From NCBI GenBank assembly GCA_019155185.1, contig CM032809.1, forward strand, positions 4,831,621-4,895,620: 64,000 bases of DNA, read 5' to 3'. Within the stretch, counting starts at the first letter, position 1. Each line of letters starts with the position of its first letter. A program made the translations under genes and the position numbers. Shown in pieces: positions 1-10,685 of this stretch. The DNA is from Beaufortia kweichowensis (taxonomy: Eukaryota > Chordata > Actinopteri > Cypriniformes > Gastromyzontidae). The notes below the pieces were generated by a model that saw nothing but the letters and a program-made list of their open reading frames with translations, was not told the origin of the DNA and searched no databases.

Positions 1-551
1 AAAACACAGACTGTCTTTCTGTTCTGGTGTTAACCACAGATCCTGATGCTTCATTGCATTAACATATATAAATACCTGTGAATAATTTCTCAGACCCAGT
101 GGCAAATCGTTGGGAAATGTCCAATCATGTGGAGCTTGAAAGTAAATCCGCTCAGATTTGTCGGATATTCCCTATGGGGAAAGTGCCTGATTGAGTCTCC
201 ATTGATTAAAAGGATGCAGTTAAATAAGAAAGATTTTAAGTCAGAAAAAGATGATAGAGTAGAAAGGAGTAAAACGATTTTAAAGAGGTGATGTGTAAAA
301 TTTGGAAGAATGTTGCCATAATGGGAAAGAGGCATTGCTCAAAAATATTAAAATAAAAAAGAAAATCATCAAATAATTAAGATCACTTAAGTAGTTTTTG
401 ACACACTCACTTTGGATAAAAATATTCACCCATTTTGTTCTATATGACTTTTTCATTCTGTTGGTTGAATTCAGTACAAAACAATGAACTACTTTAACGC
501 TTAACAAAGCAAACAACAGCGTCAGCAAGAAAATATTATATATTAAATGTC

Positions 552-645
552 TCCTTTTGGTGTTGTGAAGAAGAAAGTCATGTGAGCTTGGAACAACATG
601 AGAGTGAGTAAATGATTAAAATGAGTAAACATAATTTCAAAGGTG
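552..645. mobile_element. Fragment of abundant cyprinid 'GTTCACCCAAAAAT' repeat
   Basis: The block AGAAAGTCATGTGAGCTTGGAACAACATGAGAGTGAGTAAATGAT resembles the right part of the non-autonomous repeat seen more fully at 16624, 28545, 32405, 49018 and 53685. Only the tail is present. Confidence 0.55.
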
Positions 646-1345
646 TAATTTGCGTGACCATCATTAAAACCTTGACTTAATAATAAAAGCTATTTATTAC
701 TTAAAACAGTTAATAGTAATAAATAAAAATACATATAGTAAAGATTCACGTTTAATTGTATAATTATAGCCATTATTTTTAAAGGTAAAAATGGATGAAA
801 AAGCACACTGGAACATACATAAACTACACTGTCTAACATATCGTTAAAAATAAAGATAAAATAGAAAACATATTATTAAGAGCATATTATACATACATTA
901 AGACCAAGCTAGGCATGCTGTTTAAAAGCCTGAAGGGTGTATACGCATTCGTGTTGTTATTGCGTATATGTCTGAGTGTGAAAGAGAGAAATGGGGTGTG
1001 AGAAGCAGCGCAGGTGCTCGTGCACTGTTCCTTTATCTCACACACTTCTTCCATCTGTCAGTGTGTGAGTCGTCAAGCTCAGCAGGCCTGTCACCTCCCC
1101 AGCAGGAGCTGCAGACACTGCCATGTGCCTCCCTTAAGGCCACATTACGGATGGGATTCCAGCACTGCCTGGCAAAACGTCCTCACTGGCAGGAGGCCTG
1201 GATGCTAACGTTCATATAAAGGCAACTGTGCTGAAGTGTAACAAATCGGGTGTGCGCATAATGGGCGGATTGCAGTTGATTTACTACTGCGAAAACAGCC
1301 ACACATGCAAATAGGTTAGACATATTTTAAGATGGCTTTTGCATG

Positions 1346-1595
1346 TACACTCTAAAAAAGGATGTGTTATTTTTTAACACATTTTTTGTGTTATGCTGTT
1401 TAACACATAATGTGTCATTTTGTGTTAAATACATAAAAGGGACAACACATGTTGAGTTGAAAGTAACACAAGTTGAGTTAAAAGTAACACAAAATGTGTT
1501 GTTTTTAAATTAACACAAAGATGTGTCACATCTGTGAGTTGTCCCTAACTAGACACATCTTGTGTTATTTTTAACACATCTGTTTTTAGAGTGTA
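1346..1595. mobile_element. Palindromic MITE with TACACTCTAAAAA termini
   Basis: The 250-bp element begins TACACTCTAAAAA and ends with its reverse complement TTTTTAGAGTGTA. The interior repeats GTGTTA / TAACAC units in both orientations, so most of it could fold back. The flanking TA dinucleotides suggest TA target-site duplication, as in Tc1/mariner-type elements. It is non-autonomous, with no reading frame. Confidence 0.85.
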
Positions 1596-1629
1596 GCATC
1601 ATTTATATGATCATGTGATTGTTGCACAA

Positions 1630-1837
1630 TACCAGTCAAACGTTTAGACACAACTGACAAAAATGTTTCTCATGATTCTACAAATCTGAAGGTGTATATT
1701 TCAACGTTTAAAATGACTTTTGTAGACAATACAGTTGTGTTATTTTATGGTTTTGATGAGTTTACTACTATTCTAAAATGTGAAAACAATTTAAACAACA
1801 GTTAGTAAGTGTTTCCAAACTTTTTTGAAAACTGGTA
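1630..1837. mobile_element. Tc1/mariner-type MITE
   Basis: The left end ACCAGTCAAACGTTTAGACAC and right end GTTTCCAAACTTTTTTGAAAACTGGT are diverged inverted repeats of the common fish Tc1 terminus (CAGTCAAAAGTTTGGACAC), flanked by TA. About 208 bp with no transposase. Confidence 0.8.
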
Positions 1838-2507
1838 CTGTATCAGTACGACTGTGAAATTACCTGAATTTACATTTTAAACTATGTGTTTGCATTAATA
1901 CACAACAGAAATCTGAATTATAAACAGAAAACTATCCACCACAGCACAGCCACAACTGTCAAATCTCCCAGCATGCACTAGGGAAAATATGCGCACAATG
2001 AGAGGCATAATCTGAGAGACGGCAGTTAAAAGCAATGCTCAAATCATTAAAAAATAAAAATATACACTATCAGAAGTATTTGTCAGAGCAAAAGCATACG
2101 CTGTTGTGTATCTTAAGGTTTGCATATGACAACGTCTATAATTCTGCGCTCTGAATGTAATTTAAATAAACAAAAAACTGCTTGCAAAATCTCACTGGAA
2201 ATCATTTTAAACCATATTAAGCGTGTCAATAGTCCAGCAGGATTGGTACATCTCCATATTCTTTATTCTCAAAGACTACATTGTGCCTCACTGACAGCAA
2301 CCATATGGTGCACGACACCAATCAGATTAATACCTGCATTTTGGTTGTGTCAATTTGCACACATTTACTGTTTCTTTTCATCTTATTTGCACTGACACCA
2401 CTTTGCAATTTTGCACATTTACAAAGGTTTAACCCAAATAGCATAGAAAACTCTATTCTGCTCATTTTTAAACATACAATTATTATTACTCTATATCAGG
2501 ATGTGGG

Positions 2508-2666
2508 TAGTTGACAAATGTCTGTCCTATGGTGTGACATTTTAAGGAAAAAACTTTCAACTTTAACTTTAGGAATGAAGATAAATCTCTCATGGTATTT
2601 GTATATATATTTTTAAGCTGTCAAACAATAGGACACAGTCACATATTTATTTGTCAACTACACATG
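2508..2666. mobile_element. Short fold-back element
   Basis: The left arm (TAGTTGACAAATGTCTGTCCTA, 2508-2529) recurs in inverted form at the right end (TAGGACACAGTCACATATTTATTTGTCAACTA), with a few mismatches and an insertion. About 160 bp with an AT-rich centre and no reading frame; family not recognised. Confidence 0.65.
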
Positions 2667-3591
2667 TATCTACACAACAAAAGCGTCAATTAAATCAGGG
2701 CCATTGTGTGATACATTGTGTGTTTTTGACCTAAATAAATTTGCCTTGCATCTAAAGGACAGCTGCTTACTGCACGCTTTGTCTTCCTCTCTATGGTGTG
2801 ACCAAGCCGTACCGGCCAATGACTGCTTGAGGACAGCTGTGGACATTTGACTAAGTTCCCCGAGAGGTCGGCAGTCGGGCTCTCAGAGCAGATGGCATTG
2901 TCGGCCTGAGAGCGAGAGCGGGCACAGCACCAGCCTCGGCGCATGGCAGCGAGCACTGGCACCTCCCTGTTTCTGTCACATTACTCCAGAGAGAATGTAT
3001 GTTTGGGTGTATCCCCACCTGTCTGTATGTCTGTGATGGCATTAGCATTTCAATTCCAAAGTAGCTGCCTCATTAATTTGTACTGCTCTGCCTTCTTTAT
3101 TCCCTAATTCCCCCCTAGTGATCTAATATCAGCCCTTAAAAAGCAATCCAATTACATGTTGGCTTCGGTTGTGCCACAGTACAGATAGAAACCCATCTCT
3201 GTCCAACAGCTTGCGGTGAGCTTACAAGTCTGTACATGAGCAGAGGTGACCTGATCCAAAAATACTGTAGAAAGGTGATTTAATCATCCACAGTAGCATC
3301 TTAAAGCAAAGGCAGGCAATGTTTTTTGTAAAAATTTTTTGTTATACTGGCTGAGAGTGACCCCTCTACATCTTTTTCAACTTTTTTCTAACTGAATTAT
3401 TTTTTGTTTATACAGATGACCACATACAGTAGCAGCACTCACAAATTGATAATAATTTAAGACACTCATAAACAAGCACATATGCAAGGTAATCTGCCAA
3501 ATTAAACGAGTCATAACTACTCTCACCAGTAAAATGCATTTGAACCCTTTAATCTGGTCATTTAAGATGCTCCACAGAAACATTTTCCTAC

Positions 3592-3773
3592 CGTCTTTGC
3601 TCTTGAGTGAGCTGAGGTTAGATGAGGTTTCGGTGGGCGCTTGAACGCAGTAGACCTCTCTGGTCTGAACCCCGCCTCCGCACAGCCCTGTCTGGTTGCT
3701 CCGACGACGGTCCTGTTGGCTGAGGAGAACATCTACCCTGCAATCACTCCATTCTGTGCTTTTCCAATTATAC
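3592..3773 (-). CDS. thsd7a: thsd7a exon 4: TSP1 repeat, last coding exon in window
   Basis: The exon is 182 bp and encodes residues 451-511 plus one base. It begins at a CTCTCTGCAG|G acceptor whose pyrimidine tract is a CT microsatellite. It reads YNWKSTEWSDCRVD, LLSQQDRRRSNQTGLCGGG and VQTREVYCVQA, the TSP1-like repeat that follows exon 3 in THSD7A. N-glycosylation sequons lie at N477 (NQT) and N503 (NLS). The Ser-rich end (TETSSNLSSLKSKD) is less conserved in the family. The exon ends in phase 1 at 3592 with the slightly weak donor G|GTAGGA. The next family exon should encode a C-[ST]-G-P ... LCHIPCP segment. I did not find it between 1 and 3591, so exon 5 lies to the left of the window. 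Confidence 0.93.
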
Positions 3774-3774
3774 C

Positions 3775-3778
<4 letters not shown>

Positions 3779-3811
<33 letters not shown>
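3779..3811. repeat. (GA)n microsatellite forming the exon 4 polypyrimidine tract
   Basis: About 16 GA units on the plus strand. On the thsd7a sense strand this is a CT run leading directly into GCAG|G at the exon 4 acceptor (3774), so the microsatellite is itself the pyrimidine tract. Confidence 0.95.
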
Positions 3812-3816
<5 letters not shown>

Positions 3817-6267
3817 AAAATTTAGCCAACAGACGTGTTTTGATGAGCATATAATGCTCTCTTAACACATCTCCATTTTCTTAATTTATCCTCTGTAGGC
3901 TGTAAGTACCGGAGAGTTATACTTACATATGTCTAACCTTTCAATCGTTTTAAAAGGGATAGTTGAATGCATGAAATTAGTTTTGCAGACAAAAATAAAC
4001 TGTCCCTATGGAAGTTCCTTTACAAACAGAGACGTTATACTTTGTCCATACCAGGCTTTGAGTAATAGTGTACACACCAAACATCAGACAATCATCAGAA
4101 TCCGTGGCAGTCAGGATGTGCTGTACGGTCACAGATTTATTGAGCTTTATTGAGTTTGATGTCTGGCCTGCTGCTTTTTGATTTATCATGTTAGTGACAG
4201 AACCAGAGAAACAGCTTCAAGCTGAGCAGTGGATGGAAATGTAGCAACACTACAGATAATCATTTTAAAAACAACACTGATGTATCTAGACTAAAAATAT
4301 TAGAAGGTAAAATAAACAATGCATTACTAAAATAAACTTTGATATTCTATGTTATTTCTACTTTCTTTAAGGAATAAGCCGTAGAATTGATAGGCCAAAT
4401 GGGTTTATGGTTTAAAAAAGTTTCAATGTGTAAAATATGGGAGAACAAAGTTTGGGGGTACTTTTGCATTTTCATGATTTTTTGTACTTCATATTTGTTG
4501 TGTATCATCTCAATAATCAGCACTTCTTGGCTAATTTGGACTCTCTCTCCTTGGTCTTCACCAGTTTTCTCCAGAAATGACTCACTGATCTAAAGCCTGA
4601 GGAGACACTGCAGGGAAGAGCTGATGTGCATTTGTGTGTCTGTGTGTTTAATTGTCCACTGACCTTCAAGTATAGCACACCTGCTTTCAGAAGAGCTCAA
4701 CAAGGTATTTATAAAAGAATGCTTAACCGTGGTCATGGCCTTAACTAAACAGAGAGTTTCTTCTATAATAAAGATATAATAAAATCAAATAAAGATATTT
4801 TTCAATAAACATGGAATAATTTCTGCTGGCTTTCCACTACAATTGGCTTTCCACCTCTTATACATCCACAAATGAAGTCCATTTGACGTTAGAAATGCAA
4901 AGCTTAAATATTTATAAACTGGGAGTGTATGCAACTATGTTTATGTGTATGACTGTGTGCTTTGATCTGGACAATCTAGGTTATTTACAATAGCTTTAAC
5001 ATGGCTTCTTGACAATCTTTTGCCATGAATGTAATGACGTATGAAGTGGGAAAGCTTTTGGGCTCTTGTAAGGATCCTTGAATGAGTGGCACACTGCATA
5101 TTATTGTTGGTATATTAGCATAGCACTCCATCAGCAAATCAAAGTTTACATTTCCACATGCAAAATATCTAAAAGATCAAGTCTAATTCCTGATATGTTT
5201 AAAAATTTGGTAGATTTTGGAAAGCAATCAGATAACATGCGTGTGTGTAAATGACCATAAACAAGTTTTGGGGTAAATATGGGATTTGGGAGATGTTTAA
5301 CAGTGATAAATATTAAACATTAATGGTTACAGGCTATGTCTAGACACCTGAATCTAACTCTAGAGTGATATTCAGTCATAACCCCATGCTGTAAAGGATT
5401 TTTCTTGACAATAGTAAAAGCACACATGGGGCTTGATGAGGAAACACAGCCCAGCACACACCAGGTCGACTCCACAGGAGCAGCATTGACCTCCATCTAA
5501 AACAGAGAAAAACATGTTCTGCTCTCCTGTGTAAGAGATCCAGTGCAGTAAGGTGATGAGTGATGGGTAACGGACCGGCCCATCTGTGGGGGAGATCAGA
5601 TTAGACAGCATGTCGCATGTCCTCTCAGACATTCACCATTCATCAGCTCACCTCCTCCAGAGTGGCGCTGTGCCAAACCACCAGCGTGCCGCCATCTCTC
5701 CATCTTCCCCAGCAGGACCCTCGCCCTCCCCAAATTCCCCTTTTACTCCTCCATCTGTGTTTTAACATGTTCGCGATATACAAAAGCCACGGAAGGGTGA
5801 CGGAGAGAGTGGGAATAGTTTTTTGTTCAGATATGGTTCAATACTGCTCAAACGCAGAAGCAACTAAGTAGTTAAAGAAACAGTTCACTAAAAATAAGTC
5901 GTAATGTATGCAATAGCTTTGTGTAGAAAGAAAACCAACATTTTAGCTGCTGTTCACAGTTAACTTTCTTCCCACAAATTTGATCTGCACTTACGGATAA
6001 AAACTGGCCCTTTGAATGTTGGGCCACTTACCTGAAATGGTTTTATGATCTTAAAAATTGTTTAATTGAATCATCTCTGAATGTTTGAAACTGGTTATGT
6101 GGAGAAAATTGTGTAAACATCTAAACAAATAACTAAACAAAGTAAACACAAGAGTTTTTAAATGAATTTGAAATGAATGGCCAATACAAACCCAAAATAG
6201 ATGGAAACTCATACAATATTGCTTATACAAAAGCATCTCAAGTACTCACTGTAGTTTGATTTATTGG

Positions 6268-6402
6268 ATTTTTTTAGTCACAACATAATTCCCATATTTA
6301 CATTTATGTCATCCCATAGTTTAATATTATTCAAAAATGTGGAAAAATGACTAATAAAAACGAATAAGTAAGTGACCCTAAATATTTGACGGTAGTGTAC
6401 AC
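6268..6402. mobile_element. Truncated Tc1-type MITE (right half)
   Basis: The segment CATTTATGTCATCCCATAG ... AAAAATGTGGAAAAATGA ... AAGTAAGTGACC ... TTTGACGGTAGTGTA resembles the interior and right terminus of the Tc1-type MITE family, represented also at 1630-1837. The left terminus is not recognisable. Confidence 0.55.
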
Positions 6403-6495
6403 AATGAGATTTGAAAGCTGAGGTGGGAGGACATTATTAGTAAATACTGACTATTTTTCTTTCTGTTGTATGAAGCATTAGGGTGCCATACTTAC

Positions 6496-6744
6496 ACCAC
6501 ACATGGAGGGATTCCCTCTCCCTGCGGGGAACACGGCTCGCTCTCCTCCAGCTCAGGGCACTCTGCACCACCTCCCACGTGAAACTGCCGCACCTGACGT
6601 GTGCGTGTGCGCTGCCCCTTGCGTCCATTCAGATCATAGCATTCCTTTGAACAGGCGGACCAATCAGACCACTCGGTCACCTCGCAGTCTTTGGAAATGA
6701 CACAGGCTTGATAAGTCACTGGAAGAGTCTGCAGCTTACAATGA
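6496..6744 (-). CDS. thsd7a: thsd7a exon 3: TSP1 repeat with WxxW motif
   Basis: The exon is 249 bp, with acceptor TTTCCCCACAG|T and a strong donor GT|GTAAGT. It encodes residues 368-451, including both split codons (Ser368 and Val451). It completes the repeat begun in exon 2 (CKLQTLPVTYQAC) and then holds a full TSP1 repeat: C388-EVTEWSDWSAC-SKEC, an arginine ladder (RTRTRQVRQF) and CPELEESEPC. W393-x-x-W396 is a typical C-mannosylation site, and the alternating Trp and Arg side chains form the stacked core of TSP1 folds. The ladder carries a short insertion before it (YDLNGRKGQ), as THSD7A does. The exon ends in phase 2 and joins exon 4 at Val451 just before YNWKSTEW. I see no frameshift or missing cysteine. 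Confidence 0.95.
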
Positions 6745-9730
6745 CTGTGGGGAAACAAATATGTGTGTGAATCATTTAAGAATACATTTAATTACAACTT
6801 CCATATGATATCTTTAAGTACAGTATTACAGACTGCCATTGCTTTACAATTACCCAATCATTTCTTTATACAAACAGAAAAGAAAGTCACACAGGTGATT
6901 GGTGAATGATGATTCTTCACAACCTATTTCCAATGGTGCAAAGCCAGACACAGAAATAAACAAAAATGTTGAGGGTTAAGTAACATACCTCTGCATAATA
7001 AACTAGGACAGGAGCATTGGAAAACATACTTCATCTTCAACAGACACTTGGGACTACAGAAACAGCCTTGTTTAAAAAGCTTCACGAAGGCTGTAATTTA
7101 TCATCCATCTTCATAAAGAGGCAGACATTATTAAATGAAGCTGTACTCAACCAATCCTATCCAATTATATCATTATGGATATGCAAAATATATCAGAAAG
7201 ATAACCGTCTTACACTCTGACCCAGTATCTCACCAGAGGTTTCGCTCAACACTGCTATTTTAAATGTCATTCTCAGTGCAGTCAATACCAACTGCAATTC
7301 AATTTAGATATGCATCAAAATACGATTTCTATGAATATTAATTAAAAGACATCAAACGTCTGTTTCTGTGACTTTTGGTCACATGGCGGAGACTACGGTC
7401 CTCCCAGGAGCTTAGACATGCATACATTGATACATAGATTTAATTTATTAATAAGCTAAAAAAGCATGGTATTGAGGAAAAATAAGAAAATATATATGAT
7501 AAAAATGAACAGCCATGTTTTACTGTAGAACATAAAAACAAATCTGACAATTTTACAGCAAATTACTGCGATATGCGTAGTTGCAATATTTCAATCTTTC
7601 TAATATATTGTACAGCCCTGTTATGTTTGGTCACATTTACACATCTTTTACTGACTCAATTCAATTTCACAGTTTCCATGCAACAAAGCAACTTGGTGTA
7701 TCAACAGAAAATGTGCAGTTACAGGTGTGCATTTACAATAATTTTACAGCTTTAAATGTGTCTCCTCCAACCTGGATCTGTAATAAGCAAATTAATTTTA
7801 CTCATAGCGCAAGGTCTGATTTTGCCCGAAACTCTTTTGACCTTTCCGCTCTATACATCTGATCCGGTACGGGACACAGCATTACCGCGTCATCAGAACC
7901 AGCTAAGCCTCTTTGGGGATTTCAGCCATCTGTGAAGTCAATGAGTAGCTGTAACGTACTGAACTGCTGGGACAGTTCACATCTCTGGCCCATCTTCCTT
8001 TGCTAATCCCATATAACAGCACAGACAGAAAGATATGAGACGTCCCTATTCTGACTCGCGAATGGAAAGGCATGGCGAATATGAAAGGAACCTAAACAGA
8101 ATCAAAGAGGACGTTGATGGGCGCACTGGGTTGCAGCAGTTTGCTCTGAAATATTTCTTCTGCAGTCATATCGCTTGACAATACTTCTTTTACTAAAGTA
8201 GATACAAGTTTCTGTGGTGGCCGTTCGTCATGCAAGACAGAATGAGGACATGCATGTATTGTGACGTGTTGTTTGGATATTTGTCAGAGACTTCAATTTA
8301 AAAAAGGCAAGCTAAAATGTAATTGAATATCACATAGAAGGGCTCCTAATAATTCAAGGCCGTATTCAGACTAATTGATAAAAGACTAAATTGATAGGAA
8401 AAAATGTTTTCAAATGACAATTACTGTTAAATCTTTGGTTTAGATGGTTTTGAGGATATAATTACAATCTGGATAGGCTCTTGCAGTTCTTAATAGGATA
8501 ATATAATGATGGGTAGCTAGTGGTTTGGGCAATTATATGGACAAGAGAGTATTGCTTTAAAAAATGTATATTTCTTACTCTACAAATACCTGATAGAAAC
8601 CAGATTATATAAATGTTGCAGTTCAGACCAGATTGTTATCAAGGAGTTACATTCTGTAATGTAACCTTTAATACAGAATGTAGTCAGAATACAGAAAATA
8701 CATACACAAGCAAACTGGGAAACAAGACACAGTATTAATATTAATATTTCTGGGGATATATCAGTGACAACATGTTCTTCTGTGAACTTGTGTCTTGTTA
8801 ACTTGCAGGAATGGGAGAATACAAAATGACTATTGAAAAACTTGAGAGCATGTGTTACAAACACAGCATACAAATGCAGTCTGTTTGGCTCCTATGTATG
8901 TATTTGCAAGAGAGCATATTGCACTGCTGACCAGCTCATGTCACAGAAAGTGTCCTGGTGGACGCAGGCTTGTCATATTCCTGTGCTTGAAAACAGATAT
9001 TAATGCTGCCTGTGCATTATATTGTAGTTTCTCACACATATACACAGGGACAGAAGCCTATGAGCTCTCCGAAGCCTGTCTGCTATTTCACTACAGCACA
9101 GGGAGGAGCTGAAAAACTGCTGGTGGTGTGTTATTATATTCTAGTGTTATACTGTATATTATCTATGAGACAAAAAGGTCAATGAGTCAATACTTGAGTT
9201 ACCCCTTATAAATTACCCAAGTATGAGAATAGTTTTTATTTATATTAATGAATTTCTTGTTGAAACATTTTTAAGTATTTAACTTAAGAATAAATACTTG
9301 ACAAATTTTCATAACAATAAACATAAACTAAAAAAACAATAAAATCACGGAAATGTTATTTATAGAAAATACTTCAAATAAAAAAGTAAAAAAAAAGATC
9401 TAACGTGTAAAGAATTTTAGTTCGGATATTGCAATTTCATGTGTATGCTCAATATGTCCAGTGACAGTTTAAGGTTAAATTACAGGTATAAACCATAAAA
9501 ATATAAATGAATAAAATATACACAATATAAGAAAATATTTTTTCCAAATTTTCAAAGCCTTCATCCCAACAGTAATGGCCCAGAAAAGTAATTTTAATAC
9601 AATAAAAGTATTGAATATATATTAACATGTTCAAGCAAATCTCAATTCAGTGCTCAAAATGAAGCATCTAAAATAATAATTCATAACCAAGTCATGCATG
9701 AACACACGATGTGAAGAAAATAAGACTGAC
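6745..9730 (-). other. thsd7a intron 2
   Basis: A 3.0-kb intron between exons 2 and 3. Mostly unique AT-rich sequence; one member of a four-copy repeat family lies at about 9190-9475. No exon-like reading frame or RNA gene was seen. Confidence 0.85.
9190..9475. repeat. Four-copy intron/intergenic repeat, copy 1
   Basis: Shares TTTTCATAACAATAAACA, an A-rich stretch and the end block TTTCATGTGTATGCTCAATATGTC with the copies at 33200, 37850 and 47885. AT-rich with no reading frame; family not recognised. Confidence 0.6.
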
Positions 9731-10685
9731 CTGAGTGCCGTCGTGCTTCCGCTCCGGTGCACACATGTCACCTCCCGGGTCTGGTATCCCACCTGCAGGT
9801 CCCAGAACTTCAACCCCTGCCGATTCTGTCGATTCCTTGTCCTCTTCTTTTTGATGAGCTCTCGAGTCTCTGGGTCCCTCATCCTGCCCTTCTCCCTCAC
9901 CTTGTCCTTCACACGCTCACCTTTGTTTGCCTTCAACTCCTTTTTCTCTTTGTTCTTGCGCCGCTTGGCCTGGCGGTCCTGTCTCGCCTGGCGGTCTGGC
10001 CTCGGCTGGCGGCCTTTTTTCCCTTTCCGCTCTGGTTTGGGTTCTTTGGCTTCCCGGGCCTGGCGTACAGGTGGAACGGTGCAGGGTCCCCAAGGGCCGA
10101 CCCTCAGGCTGTACAAGCTCTCCTCCCCCTCGCACGGCCCCGGCTGGCACGTGTGAAACTCTGTGAGGTTAGGGCAGGCAGAACCGCCAAAAAGGGGCGG
10201 GGCCAAAACAAACCGAATGCGGTTCTGCAGACCCATCCCACAGCTCTTTGAGCAGGACGTCCATGGGGAGAACTCAGAAACCACGCAGTCACGCGGGCAG
10301 GGGATAAGACAGGCCTGCTCTAACCGTGGCTTGGGTTCGAAGTACTCGCAGATGGCGTCTTCCGCAGGCACGCCGTCCAACTTGTGCACACAGCCCACCT
10401 CTCGCGTCTGGATGCCCTCCTCGCCCCGCGTGCACACCGCTGGCTTTGGCACGCCCATGCTGCGCATGGACACTGGCACGCACTGATTCCATGCTCCTAG
10501 CTGCCAGTCGTACAGCTCCTTGTGCCAATCGCACACGCGGAAGCAGCTCTGCTGGTTGCTGGGCCGTTCTGACTGCAGGCAGTTGGTGTGTAAGGTGGTC
10601 CAGCCTTCGGAGTGGGCACACCATACTGCTCGGCTTTGACTTCCGCCTGGACCACAATCACTGCCCATACACCTCCCCCACGGCC
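9731..10685 (-). CDS. thsd7a: thsd7a exon 2: first TSP1 repeats and polybasic linker
   Basis: This 955-bp exon has acceptor TTTTAG|GG at 10686 and donor AG|GTCAGT after 9731. It encodes residues 51-367. In order: TSP1 repeat 1 (PWGRCMG, CGPGG, WCAH; about 51-101); a degenerate repeat (about 105-180; DWQLGAWNQC, EGIQTREVGC, CLIPCP); a canonical repeat (about 183-235; FSPWTSCSKSCG and FGGSACPNLTEF, with an N-glycosylation sequon at N222); and the start of the next repeat (about 240-251; VGPWGPC). A very basic linker of about 85 residues (256-339) follows, rich in RQ, KK and EK and ending in RNRQNRQ. The repeat then resumes with FWDLQVGYQTREVTC. The interrupted repeat is a known oddity of THSD7A. 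The linker seems longer here than in mammals as I remember them. Dense Cys-Trp patterning and unbroken phase across both junctions make this the securest call in the window. Confidence 0.97.

Larger units (their letters stand above)
1..3591 (-). other. thsd7a intron 4 (partial)
   Basis: Intron sequence from the exon 4 donor to the left window edge. It contains a tail fragment of a cyprinid repeat near 552-645, three inverted-repeat elements (1346-1595, 1630-1837, 2508-2666) and a GC-richer stretch near 2760-3050. I translated that stretch mentally and it does not match the next thsd7a exon. No other gene is visible. Confidence 0.85.
3774..6495 (-). other. thsd7a intron 3
   Basis: A 2.7-kb intron between exons 3 and 4. 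Apart from the CT tract at its 3' end it is mostly unique AT-rich sequence, with a truncated Tc1-type MITE near 6268-6402 and a short repeat-like end near 5875-5910. A more GC-rich stretch at about 5590-5760 has no convincing coding pattern. Confidence 0.85.

Noticed and set aside
2760..3050. GC-richer stretch tested as thsd7a exon 5
   Set aside because: None of the three minus-strand frames shows the expected LCHIPCP or SPWSAWGPC motifs, and stops interrupt them.
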